Positions 35,161-43,787 of a stretch of 64,000 nt of DNA are shown piece after piece. The notes beneath the pieces were generated by a model. It was given only the letters and a program-made list of their open reading frames with translations. It searched no databases and was not told where the DNA came from. The stretch is taken from the NCBI GenBank assembly GCA_030433215.1, contig JAUIMC010000015.1, forward strand, positions 29,847-93,846, read 5' to 3'. The position numbers and the translations under genes are program-made. This DNA is from Alphaproteobacteria bacterium. GTDB taxonomy: Bacteria; Pseudomonadota; Alphaproteobacteria; Caulobacterales; Parvularculaceae. Every line of letters starts with the position of its first letter. Positions within the stretch are counted from its first letter, which is position 1.

Positions 35161-35955
35161 TTAATCGGCTTGAAGAAATGAGATCACATTCTCGGAGAAG
35201 GCCGCCGGCTGATCCCAGTGCAGGGAATGCGCGGCGCCGGAAAGGGTTCGATGCGCCGCTTTGCGGGCGTCTTTGAAACTCTCCGCAACTTCCGCGGGCG
35301 TGAACATGAGATCGTGTTCGCCCGCGAGGACCAGCATGGACTTGTCGATTTTCGCCGGCAGGGCGCTGGCGTCAAAACTGCGGACCGCATCAATCTGGCG
35401 GCGCATGTCTTCGACGCTTTGGGCATGGGGGTAGGCGATGGCCAGCGCGATGGACGCGTCGACCGCATTCCTGTTTTCAAACAGGGCCGGCCGGAACAGC
35501 CAGTGAAAGAAAGAACGCAACCAGAGTTCGTCGGAAACGCCCGCCTCGCGCAAGGCGAGGATCGTATCGACGACGGAGATCGCGCGGGCCGGCCGCCGCG
35601 CGCAGCTTGCCGCAAAAACGAGCTTGCCGATGCGGTCGGGCGCCATGTCGGCGAGCGCAAGGGCGATGACGCCGCCCATGGAATGACCGAGCACATGGGC
35701 GCGCTCGATCTGGAGATGATCGAGCAGGGCGACATAGTCGCGGGCCATGGTCTCGATGGAGACGGGGCCGCGCGTTTTCGTCTGACCGGCGGCGCGATTG
35801 TCCGGAATGATCGTGGTGAAGGCTTTCGCGAGAAAGGGCGTGACCGGGCCCCAGCTTGCATGATCGCTGGCGAGACCCGCAATGAGGAGAAGCGGCGGGC
35901 CGTCACCGGCGGTTTCATAATAAAGGTCGGCGTCGTCCACGGAAAGAACCGGCAT
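35161..35955 (-). CDS. Alpha/beta hydrolase
   Basis: This 264-residue alpha/beta-hydrolase has an HG-type oxyanion region (LLLIAGLASDHASWG), the nucleophile elbow GHSMGG (about residues 92-97), an aspartate in AGEHDLMF (about 208-215) and the catalytic histidine in SGAAHSLHWD (about 239). ATG 35955 lies one base after the stop of the gene upstream, with GGA in that gene as ribosome site. It is the last gene of a three-gene minus-strand operon with a Tam41-like protein and a lipid kinase, which makes a lipid or ester substrate plausible but unproven. Confidence 0.85.
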   Translation of the reverse strand: MPVLSVDDADLYYETAGDGPPLLLIAGLASDHASWGPVTPFLAKAFTTIIPDNRAAGQTKTRGPVSIETMARDYVALLDHLQIERAHVLGHSMGGVIALALADMAPDRIGKLVFAASCARRPARAISVVDTILALREAGVSDELWLRSFFHWLFRPALFENRNAVDASIALAIAYPHAQSVEDMRRQIDAVRSFDASALPAKIDKSMLVLAGEHDLMFTPAEVAESFKDARKAAHRTLSGAAHSLHWDQPAAFSENVISFLQAD

Positions 35956-35956
35956 C

Positions 35957-36940
35957 TCAGGCGTCCTTTCGTTTGGCGCGCAGGCGATAATATCGGAAAG
36001 CCGCGCCGGGCGCGCCCAGCATCGGGTGCTGGCGCTCCCAGTCGGTGACGTCGATATCAACGCCCGAATGGCGTTTGATCTTCCAGGCGATGTAGTCGAT
36101 CCCGCCCTTGAAAGTTTGCGTTGCTTTCAGGAGCCGCGCAACGGAAAGCAGCGCGCCCTGAACCGCGCGAGTGCGCCAGGCGAGCGCCGCGCCGCGGGGC
36201 GGCGATGTTTCAAGCCTGATTGTTTCCCCGGTCACGGAATTGGAAAGCCCCGCAAGGGTGAGCGCGGGCGCGGTGACGCTTTCGGTCCAGTCGCCATAGC
36301 TGTCGAGGAGTTTCGCCGCGCGGGTTTCGTCTTCGGCCCGGAGCTCCGCCTTGTAGGACGCGGCGAGCCCCGCAAGCCACAGATCGCGCGGGGTGAACGG
36401 GCTTTGGATCAGTCTCGCCGAACTTTTGCAGAAGGTCGCGATGGCCTGGGCGAGCGCCGTTTCGAGCCGCGCTGTCATATCCTCGTCGGGCGCCTCGATG
36501 CGGCAGGGCTGTGCGAAGCGTCCCCAGAAATAGGAATGAAAGGTCTCGTCGCTGACGAGCTTTTCGAAATGGTCAAGCGTCAGCACTGCTGCTTTCGCGC
36601 GCAGCGTTCCGAAAGGCGAGGGCGTTTCCACGTAGAAGACATTGGGCGGCATGAGTTTGTTCATCACCCGCAACGTGCGCGAAGAGGGATAAAGCGCCTC
36701 GTAAGTGGAGCCGATCACATAGAAGTCGAAGACGATGTTCGCGGGATCTTCGGTTTTGGAAACGCTGGCGCCGGAGCCGTAAAACAGGATCGCCGCGCCC
36801 GGATAGGTTTCGCGCAGCGCTTTTACGAGACAGTGCGCGGCTTCGCTGAGCGGCGGCGCCGAGACGGCGCGAATGCGCGCGCGCAAGGTCTCGAGCGCGC
36901 GCGCCTGCGCCGGATCTTTCGAAAGCGCGGCGTCCATCAA
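35957..36940 (-). CDS. Tam41-like nucleotidyltransferase candidate
   Basis: The 327-residue protein is not one I can name with certainty. Residues around 52-80 read FYGSGASVS and then FDFYVIG, matching the pattern YGSG...DFxFxV of Tam41, the CTP:phosphatidate cytidylyltransferase of mitochondria, and the nucleotidyltransferase fold in general. The C-terminal half is helical and includes DYIAWKIKRHSG. Its start overlaps the stop of the diacylglycerol kinase-like gene by four bases; that partner would make phosphatidate, the substrate of Tam41. A role in making CDP-diacylglycerol or a related nucleotide-activated lipid is therefore an inference worth testing. Confidence 0.6.
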   Translation of the reverse strand: MMDAALSKDPAQARALETLRARIRAVSAPPLSEAAHCLVKALRETYPGAAILFYGSGASVSKTEDPANIVFDFYVIGSTYEALYPSSRTLRVMNKLMPPNVFYVETPSPFGTLRAKAAVLTLDHFEKLVSDETFHSYFWGRFAQPCRIEAPDEDMTARLETALAQAIATFCKSSARLIQSPFTPRDLWLAGLAASYKAELRAEDETRAAKLLDSYGDWTESVTAPALTLAGLSNSVTGETIRLETSPPRGAALAWRTRAVQGALLSVARLLKATQTFKGGIDYIAWKIKRHSGVDIDVTDWERQHPMLGAPGAAFRYYRLRAKRKDA

Positions 36941-37890
36941 ATGAGGAAAGCGGCTTTTTGAGAGACCTTGAGGATCAGGTCCTCGCCGGGCGCCGTGTGG
37001 AAGATCTCGCCGTCGAACACCACCGGGCCGTCAAAGCGCATCCTGAGCTCATCGCTTTTCCAACTGTGATAGCCGGCTTCCGGGAACCAGGATTTCGGCT
37101 GGCCGCGCAGGGCCGGCATTGCGGCGCGCAGGAGTTTCTGGCGGGGATAGTCGATGGTGGTGACGTTCATGGGGGCCGGGCCTTCGCCCCAGAAAGGAAA
37201 GATGCTCCCCGAAAGGCGGTTCAGCGTCGTCATCAGAATGATCGAAAGGTCGTGGTCGTGATAATCGCCGCTTCCATTGCGAATTTGCGTCGCGAGCGGC
37301 GGCGGTCCCTCGGCGTTGTCGAGCGCGCATTTCAGAATGAAGCTGCCGATGGAAAGCCCGAGCGCCAGGGAGCGCTTGGCGCCCATGGTCTGGACATTCT
37401 GACGGCTGAACTGCACCGCCGTGTGAAACAGGCCGGCGCCGAGAAAGAATCCGTAGATCGGCGCCTGGCGCTCGGAAAGCTGCATGCCGATGAGCGGGCG
37501 CTCCACCCGGGAGACGTCGCCGCGTCCGCGCCGCCACAGAAAGTTGTCGAGCGAGGTGGCGGGCGGTCCGTGCAAGCCGCAATCATTCGCGATGACATTG
37601 GTCATGCCGCAGGGGAGCGCCACATAGTTCGGCTTGTCGTGAAAGCGGCGCTTGTTGATGGAGCTGGTGATCGCCGCCTGCATGGTGCCGTCGCCGCCCG
37701 CGAGGATCAGCGTATCGGAGTCGGCTTTTTCGATATCGTCGAGGGCGAGGTCGAGGTCTTCGATGCGCTCCAGGACATAGGGCCGGATATCCTGATGGCG
37801 CTTGGAGACGTGGAGCAGGTCTTCCGCAAGCATGGCGTTGCGGCTGCTTTTCGCATTGATGATCATCGACGCGGTCGACATGTTAAGCAC
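36937..37890 (-). CDS. Diacylglycerol kinase family lipid kinase
   Basis: The 317-residue protein has the catalytic-domain signature LAGGDGTMQAA (about residues 63-73) and ALPCGMTNVIA (about 91-101) of diacylglycerol/sphingosine kinases such as DgkB and YegS. It would phosphorylate a lipid hydroxyl with ATP at the inner membrane. The second half, including FFLGAGLFHTAVQF and the end FDGEIFH, follows the family. It heads a tight operon with the Tam41-like gene and an alpha/beta hydrolase. Two overlapping palindromes, AACCGGTT and GGTTAACC, lie at 37923-37934, about 33 bp upstream of the start. Confidence 0.85.
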   Translation of the reverse strand: MLNMSTASMIINAKSSRNAMLAEDLLHVSKRHQDIRPYVLERIEDLDLALDDIEKADSDTLILAGGDGTMQAAITSSINKRRFHDKPNYVALPCGMTNVIANDCGLHGPPATSLDNFLWRRGRGDVSRVERPLIGMQLSERQAPIYGFFLGAGLFHTAVQFSRQNVQTMGAKRSLALGLSIGSFILKCALDNAEGPPPLATQIRNGSGDYHDHDLSIILMTTLNRLSGSIFPFWGEGPAPMNVTTIDYPRQKLLRAAMPALRGQPKSWFPEAGYHSWKSDELRMRFDGPVVFDGEIFHTAPGEDLILKVSQKAAFLI

Positions 37891-38324
37891 TCAAAAGGGC
37901 CAGGGGAGCCACTTTCCGCCTGAACCGGTTAACCATTTGTTTCGGGCCCTGCCATCCCAAGCAGGCGTGGGGAAATGCGGCCTTTGCCCCTTACGGCCGT
38001 TTCCGAGCTTGTCACAATTCGGCCATATTTATCCAGCGTCGCGCGGCTGATTTCAATCGCCAAATAGGCGCCGGCGAGAGGCTTCGCCATAGGTCCCGCC
38101 ATCAAAGCGTCGTGACCGGCTGCGGAGCGGCGAAAACGCTTTTGGCTCAAGGGATTACCTGCACGCCTTTGGGCCGGACGGACAGTCCGATAGCGGCTTC
38201 AGCCGGTCAGGGCGGGCGGTTTTGCGCCCGGCAAGCCATCCCCTCTAAGGGAAGCGGCGTAGAAATTGCTCCCTTCCGGGCTGCCGCAAGGCGCGCGAGC
38301 CGGCGGCGAGAGGGCGAGGACGTG
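37891..38324. other. 434-bp intergenic region between divergent genes
   Basis: The region holds promoters for the lipid kinase (minus) and the GIN-like protein (plus). I see overlapping palindromes AACCGGTT/GGTTAACC at 37923-37934 and a small hairpin CGGAC-GGACA-GTCCG near 38176-38190. A 73-codon minus-strand frame at 37929-38150 has no recognisable features. No tRNA or known riboswitch pattern is apparent. Confidence 0.5.
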
Positions 38325-39284
38325 ATGATGATGACGGAACGCATGTGGAAATCCGCGCTGGCAGGCGCATTTTTCTTAGGGTTGGGCGGCGCGGCCCATG
38401 CCGAGACCTTTGCGCTCGACGCTGTGTCATTCCGGGATTTCACCGGGACCGTCGACATCAAGACCACGAGCGGCGACGAGATCGACATCGCCATCCGCCA
38501 GGGCAAGACCTACGCCCCGGTGACCCTGAAGGAAGAGGACGGCGTGCTTCTCGTCATCGGTGAGAAATGGAAAGAGGACGGGGCGGAGGATTGCTGCAAC
38601 CGGCGCATTGTCCGCAACTTCAATCCCCGCGAAGGGCGTGACCTGACGACAGGCGAGCCGGTCGATGACGGCTTCTTCGCCGACTACCCCACCATTGAAG
38701 TGTTGATGCCTTACGAAGGCGACGTCGAGTTTGTCGATGCGCGCATCAAGCTCGCCATGGAGCGTCTTGCGGGCGCGCTCAATCTCGACGCCTGTTACGT
38801 CTATGGCGAAACCAGCGACCTTGAAGAAGCGGTGATCGGCGTGGTTCACGGATCGCGCCTTGTCATCGGCAATGTAGAAGGCGGGCTTGAGATCGACGTT
38901 TCCGGCGACGCCGACGTGCGCGCGGGCGACGCGGCCATGGTCGATGTGGACATCGCCGGGCCCGGCGATGTCGTGCTCGGCGATGTTGACGGCATGCTCG
39001 ACGTGTCGATTGCGGGCTCGGGGCTGGTGCGCGCGGCGCATCTGGATGGGCCCGTGACGGTGCGCATCGCCGGCTCCGGCGCGATCGCCGTGAAAAGCGG
39101 CAAGGCCGACCGCTTGCGCGCCTTTATCGACGGTTCAGGCGGGGTCTTTTTCCGCGGCGTCGCCGTTCAGCCCGAATTGACTCTTTACGGCTCCGCCGAA
39201 GTTCATCTCGACAGCGCCGAGGGCCGCATCACGCGCCATGGCGGCGGCGCGGTGTATGTGGGCGGCGTCAAGCTGGACGACTAA
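38325..39284 (+). CDS. Exported GIN-domain (DUF2807)-like beta-helix protein
   Basis: The 319-residue precursor has a signal peptide (WKSALAGAFFLGLGGAAHA) and a mature part rich in short repeats of the kind DVDIAGPGDVVLGDV, DVSIAGSGLVRA, TVRIAGSGAIAV and FIDGSGGVFF (about residues 200-285), which suggest a right-handed beta-helix as in GIN/DUF2807 putative auto-transporter adhesin domains. An unusual DCCNRRI block lies near residue 88. GAGG six bases before ATG 38325 sets the start. The function is unknown; a cell-surface or periplasmic structural role is a guess. Confidence 0.75.
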   Translation: MMMTERMWKSALAGAFFLGLGGAAHAETFALDAVSFRDFTGTVDIKTTSGDEIDIAIRQGKTYAPVTLKEEDGVLLVIGEKWKEDGAEDCCNRRIVRNFNPREGRDLTTGEPVDDGFFADYPTIEVLMPYEGDVEFVDARIKLAMERLAGALNLDACYVYGETSDLEEAVIGVVHGSRLVIGNVEGGLEIDVSGDADVRAGDAAMVDVDIAGPGDVVLGDVDGMLDVSIAGSGLVRAAHLDGPVTVRIAGSGAIAVKSGKADRLRAFIDGSGGVFFRGVAVQPELTLYGSAEVHLDSAEGRITRHGGGAVYVGGVKLDD

Positions 39285-39296
39285 GGCGCGGCGGGG

Positions 39297-39776
39297 TCAG
39301 ACGCTGGTTTTCAGGATAAGCGCCGTATCGGTCTCATCCATGGTGTTGAGGACCTTGGTCAGCATCAGTTCAATTTGATTGGCCTGCAGACGGAAAGGGG
39401 CGAAGGCCTCTGCAAGCCTGTCTTTCCCGGCGGTTTTCTGCGTCTTTTCGATTTCTTTCAGAATTGCGGCGAGGTCGTCGCGGTCCAGCGATTGCCGGCC
39501 CGCCATTTCGCGCAGGCGCAAGCGCAGCATGATCATTGATTTTAGTTCCGAACGCGTCAGGCGCGCGCTCTTGTCGGCCTGCGCCCTCGACAAGGCCCGG
39601 TCAAGCGCGACGGCGGTCTTGTCGAATTGCGGCCACAAGGCATGCGCCTGATCGGTCAGGCTCTCCGCTGATTTCTTCTGGCCAAGCTTGACGGGCGCCA
39701 GGGCGAAGGCCGCCGACGTTGCCAATTCCGCGCTTGCAAAGAATGCAAGCGCGCCGAGAATAACCATACCCCTCAT
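39297..39776 (-). CDS. Small exported helical protein of unknown function
   Basis: I do not recognise this 159-residue protein. It has a signal peptide (MRGMVILGALAFFASAELATSAAFA) and a mature helical part rich in lysine, arginine and leucine with no cysteine. GGGGAG seven bases before ATG 39776 favours this start over the frame from 39791. It stands alone on the minus strand, converging with the GIN-like gene 12 bases away. A periplasmic role follows only from the signal peptide. Confidence 0.65.
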   Translation of the reverse strand: MRGMVILGALAFFASAELATSAAFALAPVKLGQKKSAESLTDQAHALWPQFDKTAVALDRALSRAQADKSARLTRSELKSMIMLRLRLREMAGRQSLDRDDLAAILKEIEKTQKTAGKDRLAEAFAPFRLQANQIELMLTKVLNTMDETDTALILKTSV

Positions 39777-40016
39777 CAAACAGCTCCCCACTGAGCGTGT
39801 CTAATGCCGGAGTATAGTCACGCTGAAAGCCGCATGAAAACTGCTTTCCTGAAGATTAGGACGCCCCTGTCCCGGCGAATTTTCTGCATTATTGCGCGCC
39901 GGGCCCGTTTCGCGCTCTAATATATTGGAATCAGGGGCGTTCCGGGAACGAGCGCCTGTTGTTCAGGCGTATCTGTTGCGTAATCGAATAATCAAAAACA
40001 ATAGGGAGACGGGCTG

Positions 40017-40625
40017 ATGGCGATCCTACTGACGAATTTGCGCAACGCGATTATCACGGGTTTTGTGCTCGCTGCGGTTGTGCTGGCGGTTTATCTTTCC
40101 ATGGGCGGCGCGATCGACGCCGTGTTCTGGCGGTTCTTTTTCCGCTGGCTGCATGTCCTGTCCGGCGTGATGTGGATCGGGTTGCTGTGGTATTTCAACT
40201 TCGTGCAGATCCCGCAAATGCCGTCCATTCCGGATGAGCAGAAACCGGCCGTGGGCAAGCACATTGCGCCCGCCGCTTTGTGGTGGTTCCGCTGGGGGGC
40301 CATGGCGACCATTGTCACCGGTCTCATTCTGGCGGCGCTCAATAATTACATTGTCGAGGCGCTGACCCTCGGCCTTGTTGGGAACGGGGTCATGCGCACG
40401 ACCCTGATCGGCGTCGGCATGTGGCTCGGCGCGATCATGTGGTTCAACGTCTGGTTCATTATCTGGCCGAACCAGATCAAGGCCCTCAATATCGACAATA
40501 AGCACCCCGATCTCGCCGCCGACGCGAAAGCGAAGTCGGCGAGGACGGCGATGCTGTTTTCGCGGACCAATACGGTGCTCTCGATTCCTATGCTGTTCTG
40601 CATGGTCGGGGCCCAGAACCTTTAG
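40017..40625 (+). CDS. Membrane protein of the urate oxidase N-terminal (PuuD-type) family
   Basis: The 202-residue protein has four or five membrane helices and the conserved segment RWLHVLSGVMWIGLLWYFNFVQIPQMP (here cited in parts: RWLHVLSGVMWIG at about 44-56), typical of the membrane domain of the urate hydroxylase PuuD. Full PuuD proteins add a cytochrome c domain, which is absent, and no purine genes surround it. The family assignment is good, but urate oxidation is doubtful for the short version. This PuuD is unrelated to the polyamine hydrolase of the same name. A strong terminator follows. The 240-bp gap before it holds a hairpin CGCCTG/CAGGCG (39953-39969) and no gene. Confidence 0.75.
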   Translation: MAILLTNLRNAIITGFVLAAVVLAVYLSMGGAIDAVFWRFFFRWLHVLSGVMWIGLLWYFNFVQIPQMPSIPDEQKPAVGKHIAPAALWWFRWGAMATIVTGLILAALNNYIVEALTLGLVGNGVMRTTLIGVGMWLGAIMWFNVWFIIWPNQIKALNIDNKHPDLAADAKAKSARTAMLFSRTNTVLSIPMLFCMVGAQNL

Positions 40626-40665
40626 GGCGGGCGCGGCCGTCTCTTTCAAAATGCGCACAACGAAG

Positions 40666-40695
40666 AAAACGGCGGGCTTTTGCCCGCCGTTTTTT
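40666..40695 (+). terminator. Intrinsic terminator after the PuuD-type gene
   Basis: The stem ACGGCGGGC (40669-40677) / GCCCGCCGT (40682-40690) with loop TTTT is flanked by AAA and a run of T at 40690-40695, a textbook rho-independent terminator that ends 40 bp after the stop codon. Confidence 0.9.
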
Positions 40696-40756
40696 GTCGA
40701 AAACCGCCGCGCGCCCCCTTGAAAGCCCCGGGGGGCCTCCTAGATAGCTGCCTGTA

Positions 40757-40786
40757 TGCATATCTTAATGAATTTGCAGATATGCA
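40757..40786. promoter_or_regulatory. Inverted repeat TGCATATCT-N12-AGATATGCA upstream of arsR
   Basis: Two perfect nine-base arms (40757-40765 and 40778-40786) lie 75 bp upstream of the ArsR-family gene in an AT-rich stretch. The size and symmetry fit an operator for a dimeric winged-helix repressor, most simply the adjacent one acting on its own operon. Confidence 0.6.
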
Positions 40787-40860
40787 GATGCGCGACAGGC
40801 CGGGGCGATATGTGCTAGCTTCAGCTCGTTCCTGCACGCCGCGCAACTGGGAGAAATGGG

Positions 40861-41226
40861 ATGCCGGGCAGCATATATGTCGCAAAAGAACTGGCTGAGA
40901 TCTTCAAGGTCATCTCTCATCCGGATCGCATCCGGCTGATTGAAGAGCTTCGGACCGGGGAAAAAGACGTCAATACGCTGGCCGAAACGCTCGCCCTGCC
41001 CGGGGCGCGCGTGTCTCAGCATCTGAGTCTGTTGCGCGCGCACCGCCTCGTTGAGGAGCGGCGCGACGGGCGTCACCATTTCTACCATCTGATCCAGCCG
41101 GAAATCGCCGGATGGATTGTTGACGGGTTGGATTTCGTCGAGGGCCGCATGTCGGGGCTCGGCAAGTCCACCATCAACCAGGCGCGGCGCCGGTGGTCGG
41201 CGCCCGTCAAACCCGCAATTTCCTGA
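40861..41226 (+). CDS. ArsR family winged-helix transcriptional regulator
   Basis: The 121-residue protein has an ArsR fold: FKVISHPDRIRLIEEL, then the recognition region LALPGARVSQHLSLLRAHRLVEERRDGRHHFYHL (given here in parts; about residues 45-80). It contains no cysteine, so it cannot be a thiol-based metal or sulfide sensor of the usual kinds; histidines near RHHFYHL are the only obvious metal ligands. It precedes carbonic anhydrase and SulP transporter genes with 14 bases to the next start, so it probably regulates inorganic carbon or anion handling. The signal is unknown. Confidence 0.88.
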   Translation: MPGSIYVAKELAEIFKVISHPDRIRLIEELRTGEKDVNTLAETLALPGARVSQHLSLLRAHRLVEERRDGRHHFYHLIQPEIAGWIVDGLDFVEGRMSGLGKSTINQARRRWSAPVKPAIS

Positions 41227-41240
41227 TGGAGAAAAAGACA

Positions 41241-41906
41241 ATGCCCCGTTTCGCCGCCGGCGTGGTTCGTTTCCAGAACGAGGTCTACCCCGAGAAGAAA
41301 GACCTGTTCGAGCAGCTGAGCAAAGGCCAGGAGCCTGAAGCGCTGTTCATCGCCTGCTCGGATTCGCGCGTTGAAACCGCGATGATCACCCAGACGCAGC
41401 CTGGCGACATGTTTATCGTCAGAAACGCCGGCAATATCGTGCCCCCGCATACAAGCCACACGGGCGGCGTCACGGCCTCGATCGAGTTCGCCGTCGCCGC
41501 GCTGAAAGTCCCGCATATCGTCATTTGCGGCCACACCGAATGCGGCGCCATGAAAGGCGCCATGAACCCTGAGGCGCTCACTGATCTGCCGCATGTGAAG
41601 GAATGGCTCGGCTATTCGGCCGCGGCCGTGGAAGTCGTCAACGCCAAAGGCAAGGGCAAGAGCGACCAAGACCGCATGCACATGCTGCTTGAGCAGAATG
41701 TCATCCTTCAGATGCAGCATCTTAGAACGCATCCGAAGGTGGCGATGCGCTTGGCGAGCGGCGATATCCAGCTTCACGGCTGGGTCTACGACATCAAGAC
41801 CGGCGACGTGACCGCCTATGACGAAAAGCAGGACAAGTTCCTGCCCGTCGATGTGCGCTACGCGACGGAGATGGCGAAGCTGGCGTCCGGCGGCTGCGCC
41901 GCGTAG
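41241..41906 (+). CDS. Beta-class carbonic anhydrase
   Basis: The enzyme interconverts CO2 and bicarbonate. In this 221-residue protein the zinc ligands are visible in FIACSDSRV (about residues 36-44) and VICGHTECGAM (about 94-104). GGAG at 41228-41231 supports ATG 41241; an in-frame ATG at 41226 is possible. It lies between arsR and a SulP transporter gene, the typical pairing of a bicarbonate transporter with a carbonic anhydrase. Confidence 0.94.
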   Translation: MPRFAAGVVRFQNEVYPEKKDLFEQLSKGQEPEALFIACSDSRVETAMITQTQPGDMFIVRNAGNIVPPHTSHTGGVTASIEFAVAALKVPHIVICGHTECGAMKGAMNPEALTDLPHVKEWLGYSAAAVEVVNAKGKGKSDQDRMHMLLEQNVILQMQHLRTHPKVAMRLASGDIQLHGWVYDIKTGDVTAYDEKQDKFLPVDVRYATEMAKLASGGCAA

Positions 41907-41939
41907 CGCTGCGCCCCCCACACATTTCGGAGATTTATC

Positions 41940-43628
41940 ATGGCGACGAATGACGCTTCCATGAAGCGCACCCCTTATTTCGACTTATCCAACCTGCGCG
42001 GCGACATGTTCGGCGGCCTGACGGCCGGCGTCGTCGCGCTTCCCCTGGCGCTCGCCTTTGGCGAGGCGTCCGGCGCCGGGCCCATCGCCGGGCTCTGGGG
42101 CGCGATCTTTGTCGGCTTTTTCGCCGCGCTCTTTGGCGGCACCGGCTCGCAGGTCTCAGGCCCCACAGGACCGATGGTGGTCGTCTTTGCCGGGGTCTTC
42201 GCCTCGCTCAGCGGCAGCCCGGCCCTGATCTTCGCGGCCGTCGTCCTGGCCGGCCTCATCCAGATCCTGTTCGGGGTGTTCCGCCTCGGGCAATATATCC
42301 GGCTTGTTCCGTACCCGGTCATTTCCGGCTTCATGAGCGGCATCGGCTGCATCATTATCGCCCTCCAGCTGTCGCGGCTGTTCGGTCATGAGCCCGGCGA
42401 GAGCGGCACCATTCCGGCGCTGGCGGCGATTCCGGAAGCGGTCATGAATCCCAATTGGATCGCGCTCGGCATCGGCGTTCTGACGCTCGGCATCGTTTTC
42501 ACCTGGCCGAAAAACTGGGGCCGCTGGGTGCCCGGGCCGCTCGCCGCCCTGATCATCGGCACGCTGATCGGCGTCGCCTTCAAGGGCGCGCCCATTCTCG
42601 GCGACATCCCCACGGGCTTTCCGTCCTTCATCATGCCGGCCTTCACGCAGGCGAGTTTCCTGATCGTGCTTGAGGCGGCGTTCATCCTCGCCGTGCTCGG
42701 CGCCATCGACTCGCTCCTGACCTCGCTGGTCGCCGACAACATGACCCGCACGCGGCACAACTCCGACAAGGAGCTGATCGGGCAGGGCATTGGCAACGCC
42801 GTCGCCGGTTTCTTCGGCGCCATTCCCGGCGCCGGCGCGACCATGCGCACCGTCGTCAATATCCGCACCGGCGGCTCGACCCGCCTTTCGGGCATGATCC
42901 ACGCCCTGCTTCTCTTTGCGGTGGTGATCAGCCTCGCCCCGCTTGCCGCGCAGATCCCCCATGCGGTGCTGGCGGGCATTCTCGTGAAGGTCGGCTACGA
43001 CATTCTCGACATCTCTTATCTGAAGCGCGCCCATAAAGGGCCGCGCTGGGATTTAGCGCTGATGGCGCTCGTCCTCGGCCTCACGGTGTTCGTCGATCTC
43101 ATCACCGCCGTGGCTGTCGGCGTCGTTCTCGCCGCGCTCGCCTTCGTCAAGAAAATGGCCGACGACCAGCTCGCCCATTTCCGCGCCGGCGATCCGTCGC
43201 TGGCGACGGAGGAAGAGCGCGCGCTTCTCGAGAAGGGCAAGAACAAGGTGATCCTGTTCGACTTCGGCGGCCCGTTGAGCTTCGGCGCCGCCGCCGATCT
43301 CGGTCACCATGTGCGCGAGCGCGTGAAAGAGCATGCAAGCGCTATCGTTCTTGATTTCTCCCGCGTGCCGTTTCTCGACGTTTCCGCCGCCCGCGCGGTG
43401 GAAACGATCGCCTGCGACGCGCGCCAGGCGAACAAGACCGTCTATGTCACCGGCATCAACGACAAGGTGCGCGAGGTCCTTGCCGGCCTCAACGCCGATC
43501 ACTGTCTGCCGGCGGACACCGCCTATGCGACGCGCATCGAAGCGCTGCGCGCCGCGGTGGCCGAAGTCACGTCCCATGAGGGCGGCGAAGGCGCGCCGGA
43601 CGGCGCGCCGACAGCGGCGCCGGCGTAG
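41940..43628 (+). CDS. SulP family anion (probably bicarbonate) transporter with STAS domain
   Basis: The 562-residue protein has the SulP membrane domain: GLTAGVVALPLALAFGEASG at the N-terminus, then GPTGPMVVVFAG (about residues 71-82) and some twelve hydrophobic segments up to about 400, followed by a STAS domain (about 440-540) with DFSRVPFLDVSAARA. Neighbouring carbonic anhydrase favours a BicA-like sodium/bicarbonate role over sulfate, but this is inference. The last residues are alanine- and proline-rich. A clear terminator follows. Confidence 0.9.
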   Translation: MATNDASMKRTPYFDLSNLRGDMFGGLTAGVVALPLALAFGEASGAGPIAGLWGAIFVGFFAALFGGTGSQVSGPTGPMVVVFAGVFASLSGSPALIFAAVVLAGLIQILFGVFRLGQYIRLVPYPVISGFMSGIGCIIIALQLSRLFGHEPGESGTIPALAAIPEAVMNPNWIALGIGVLTLGIVFTWPKNWGRWVPGPLAALIIGTLIGVAFKGAPILGDIPTGFPSFIMPAFTQASFLIVLEAAFILAVLGAIDSLLTSLVADNMTRTRHNSDKELIGQGIGNAVAGFFGAIPGAGATMRTVVNIRTGGSTRLSGMIHALLLFAVVISLAPLAAQIPHAVLAGILVKVGYDILDISYLKRAHKGPRWDLALMALVLGLTVFVDLITAVAVGVVLAALAFVKKMADDQLAHFRAGDPSLATEEERALLEKGKNKVILFDFGGPLSFGAAADLGHHVRERVKEHASAIVLDFSRVPFLDVSAARAVETIACDARQANKTVYVTGINDKVREVLAGLNADHCLPADTAYATRIEALRAAVAEVTSHEGGEGAPDGAPTAAPA

Positions 43629-43651
43629 CAGCATCGCCGACGTCAGCGGAA

Positions 43652-43680
43652 AGCCGGCGCGTCACAGCGCCGGCTTTTTA
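43652..43680 (+). terminator. Intrinsic terminator after the SulP gene
   Basis: Stem AGCCGGCGC (43652-43660) / GCGCCGGCT (43667-43675) with a six-base loop GTCACA and a T run at 43675-43679. Confidence 0.88.
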
Positions 43681-43787
43681 TTGTGCAGGAGCAAGCATAC
43701 ACAAGATACTTGAGCACGGCCGCCCGAACTTGACTTTCGAACACCAATCCGGAGACTGGACCGGGGAAGGGTATCGGGGCTTTCATC

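Noticed and set aside
37929..38150. 73-codon minus-strand ORF
   Set aside because: No recognisable domain, no convincing ribosome site, and it contains the promoter region of the lipid kinase; left as unsupported.
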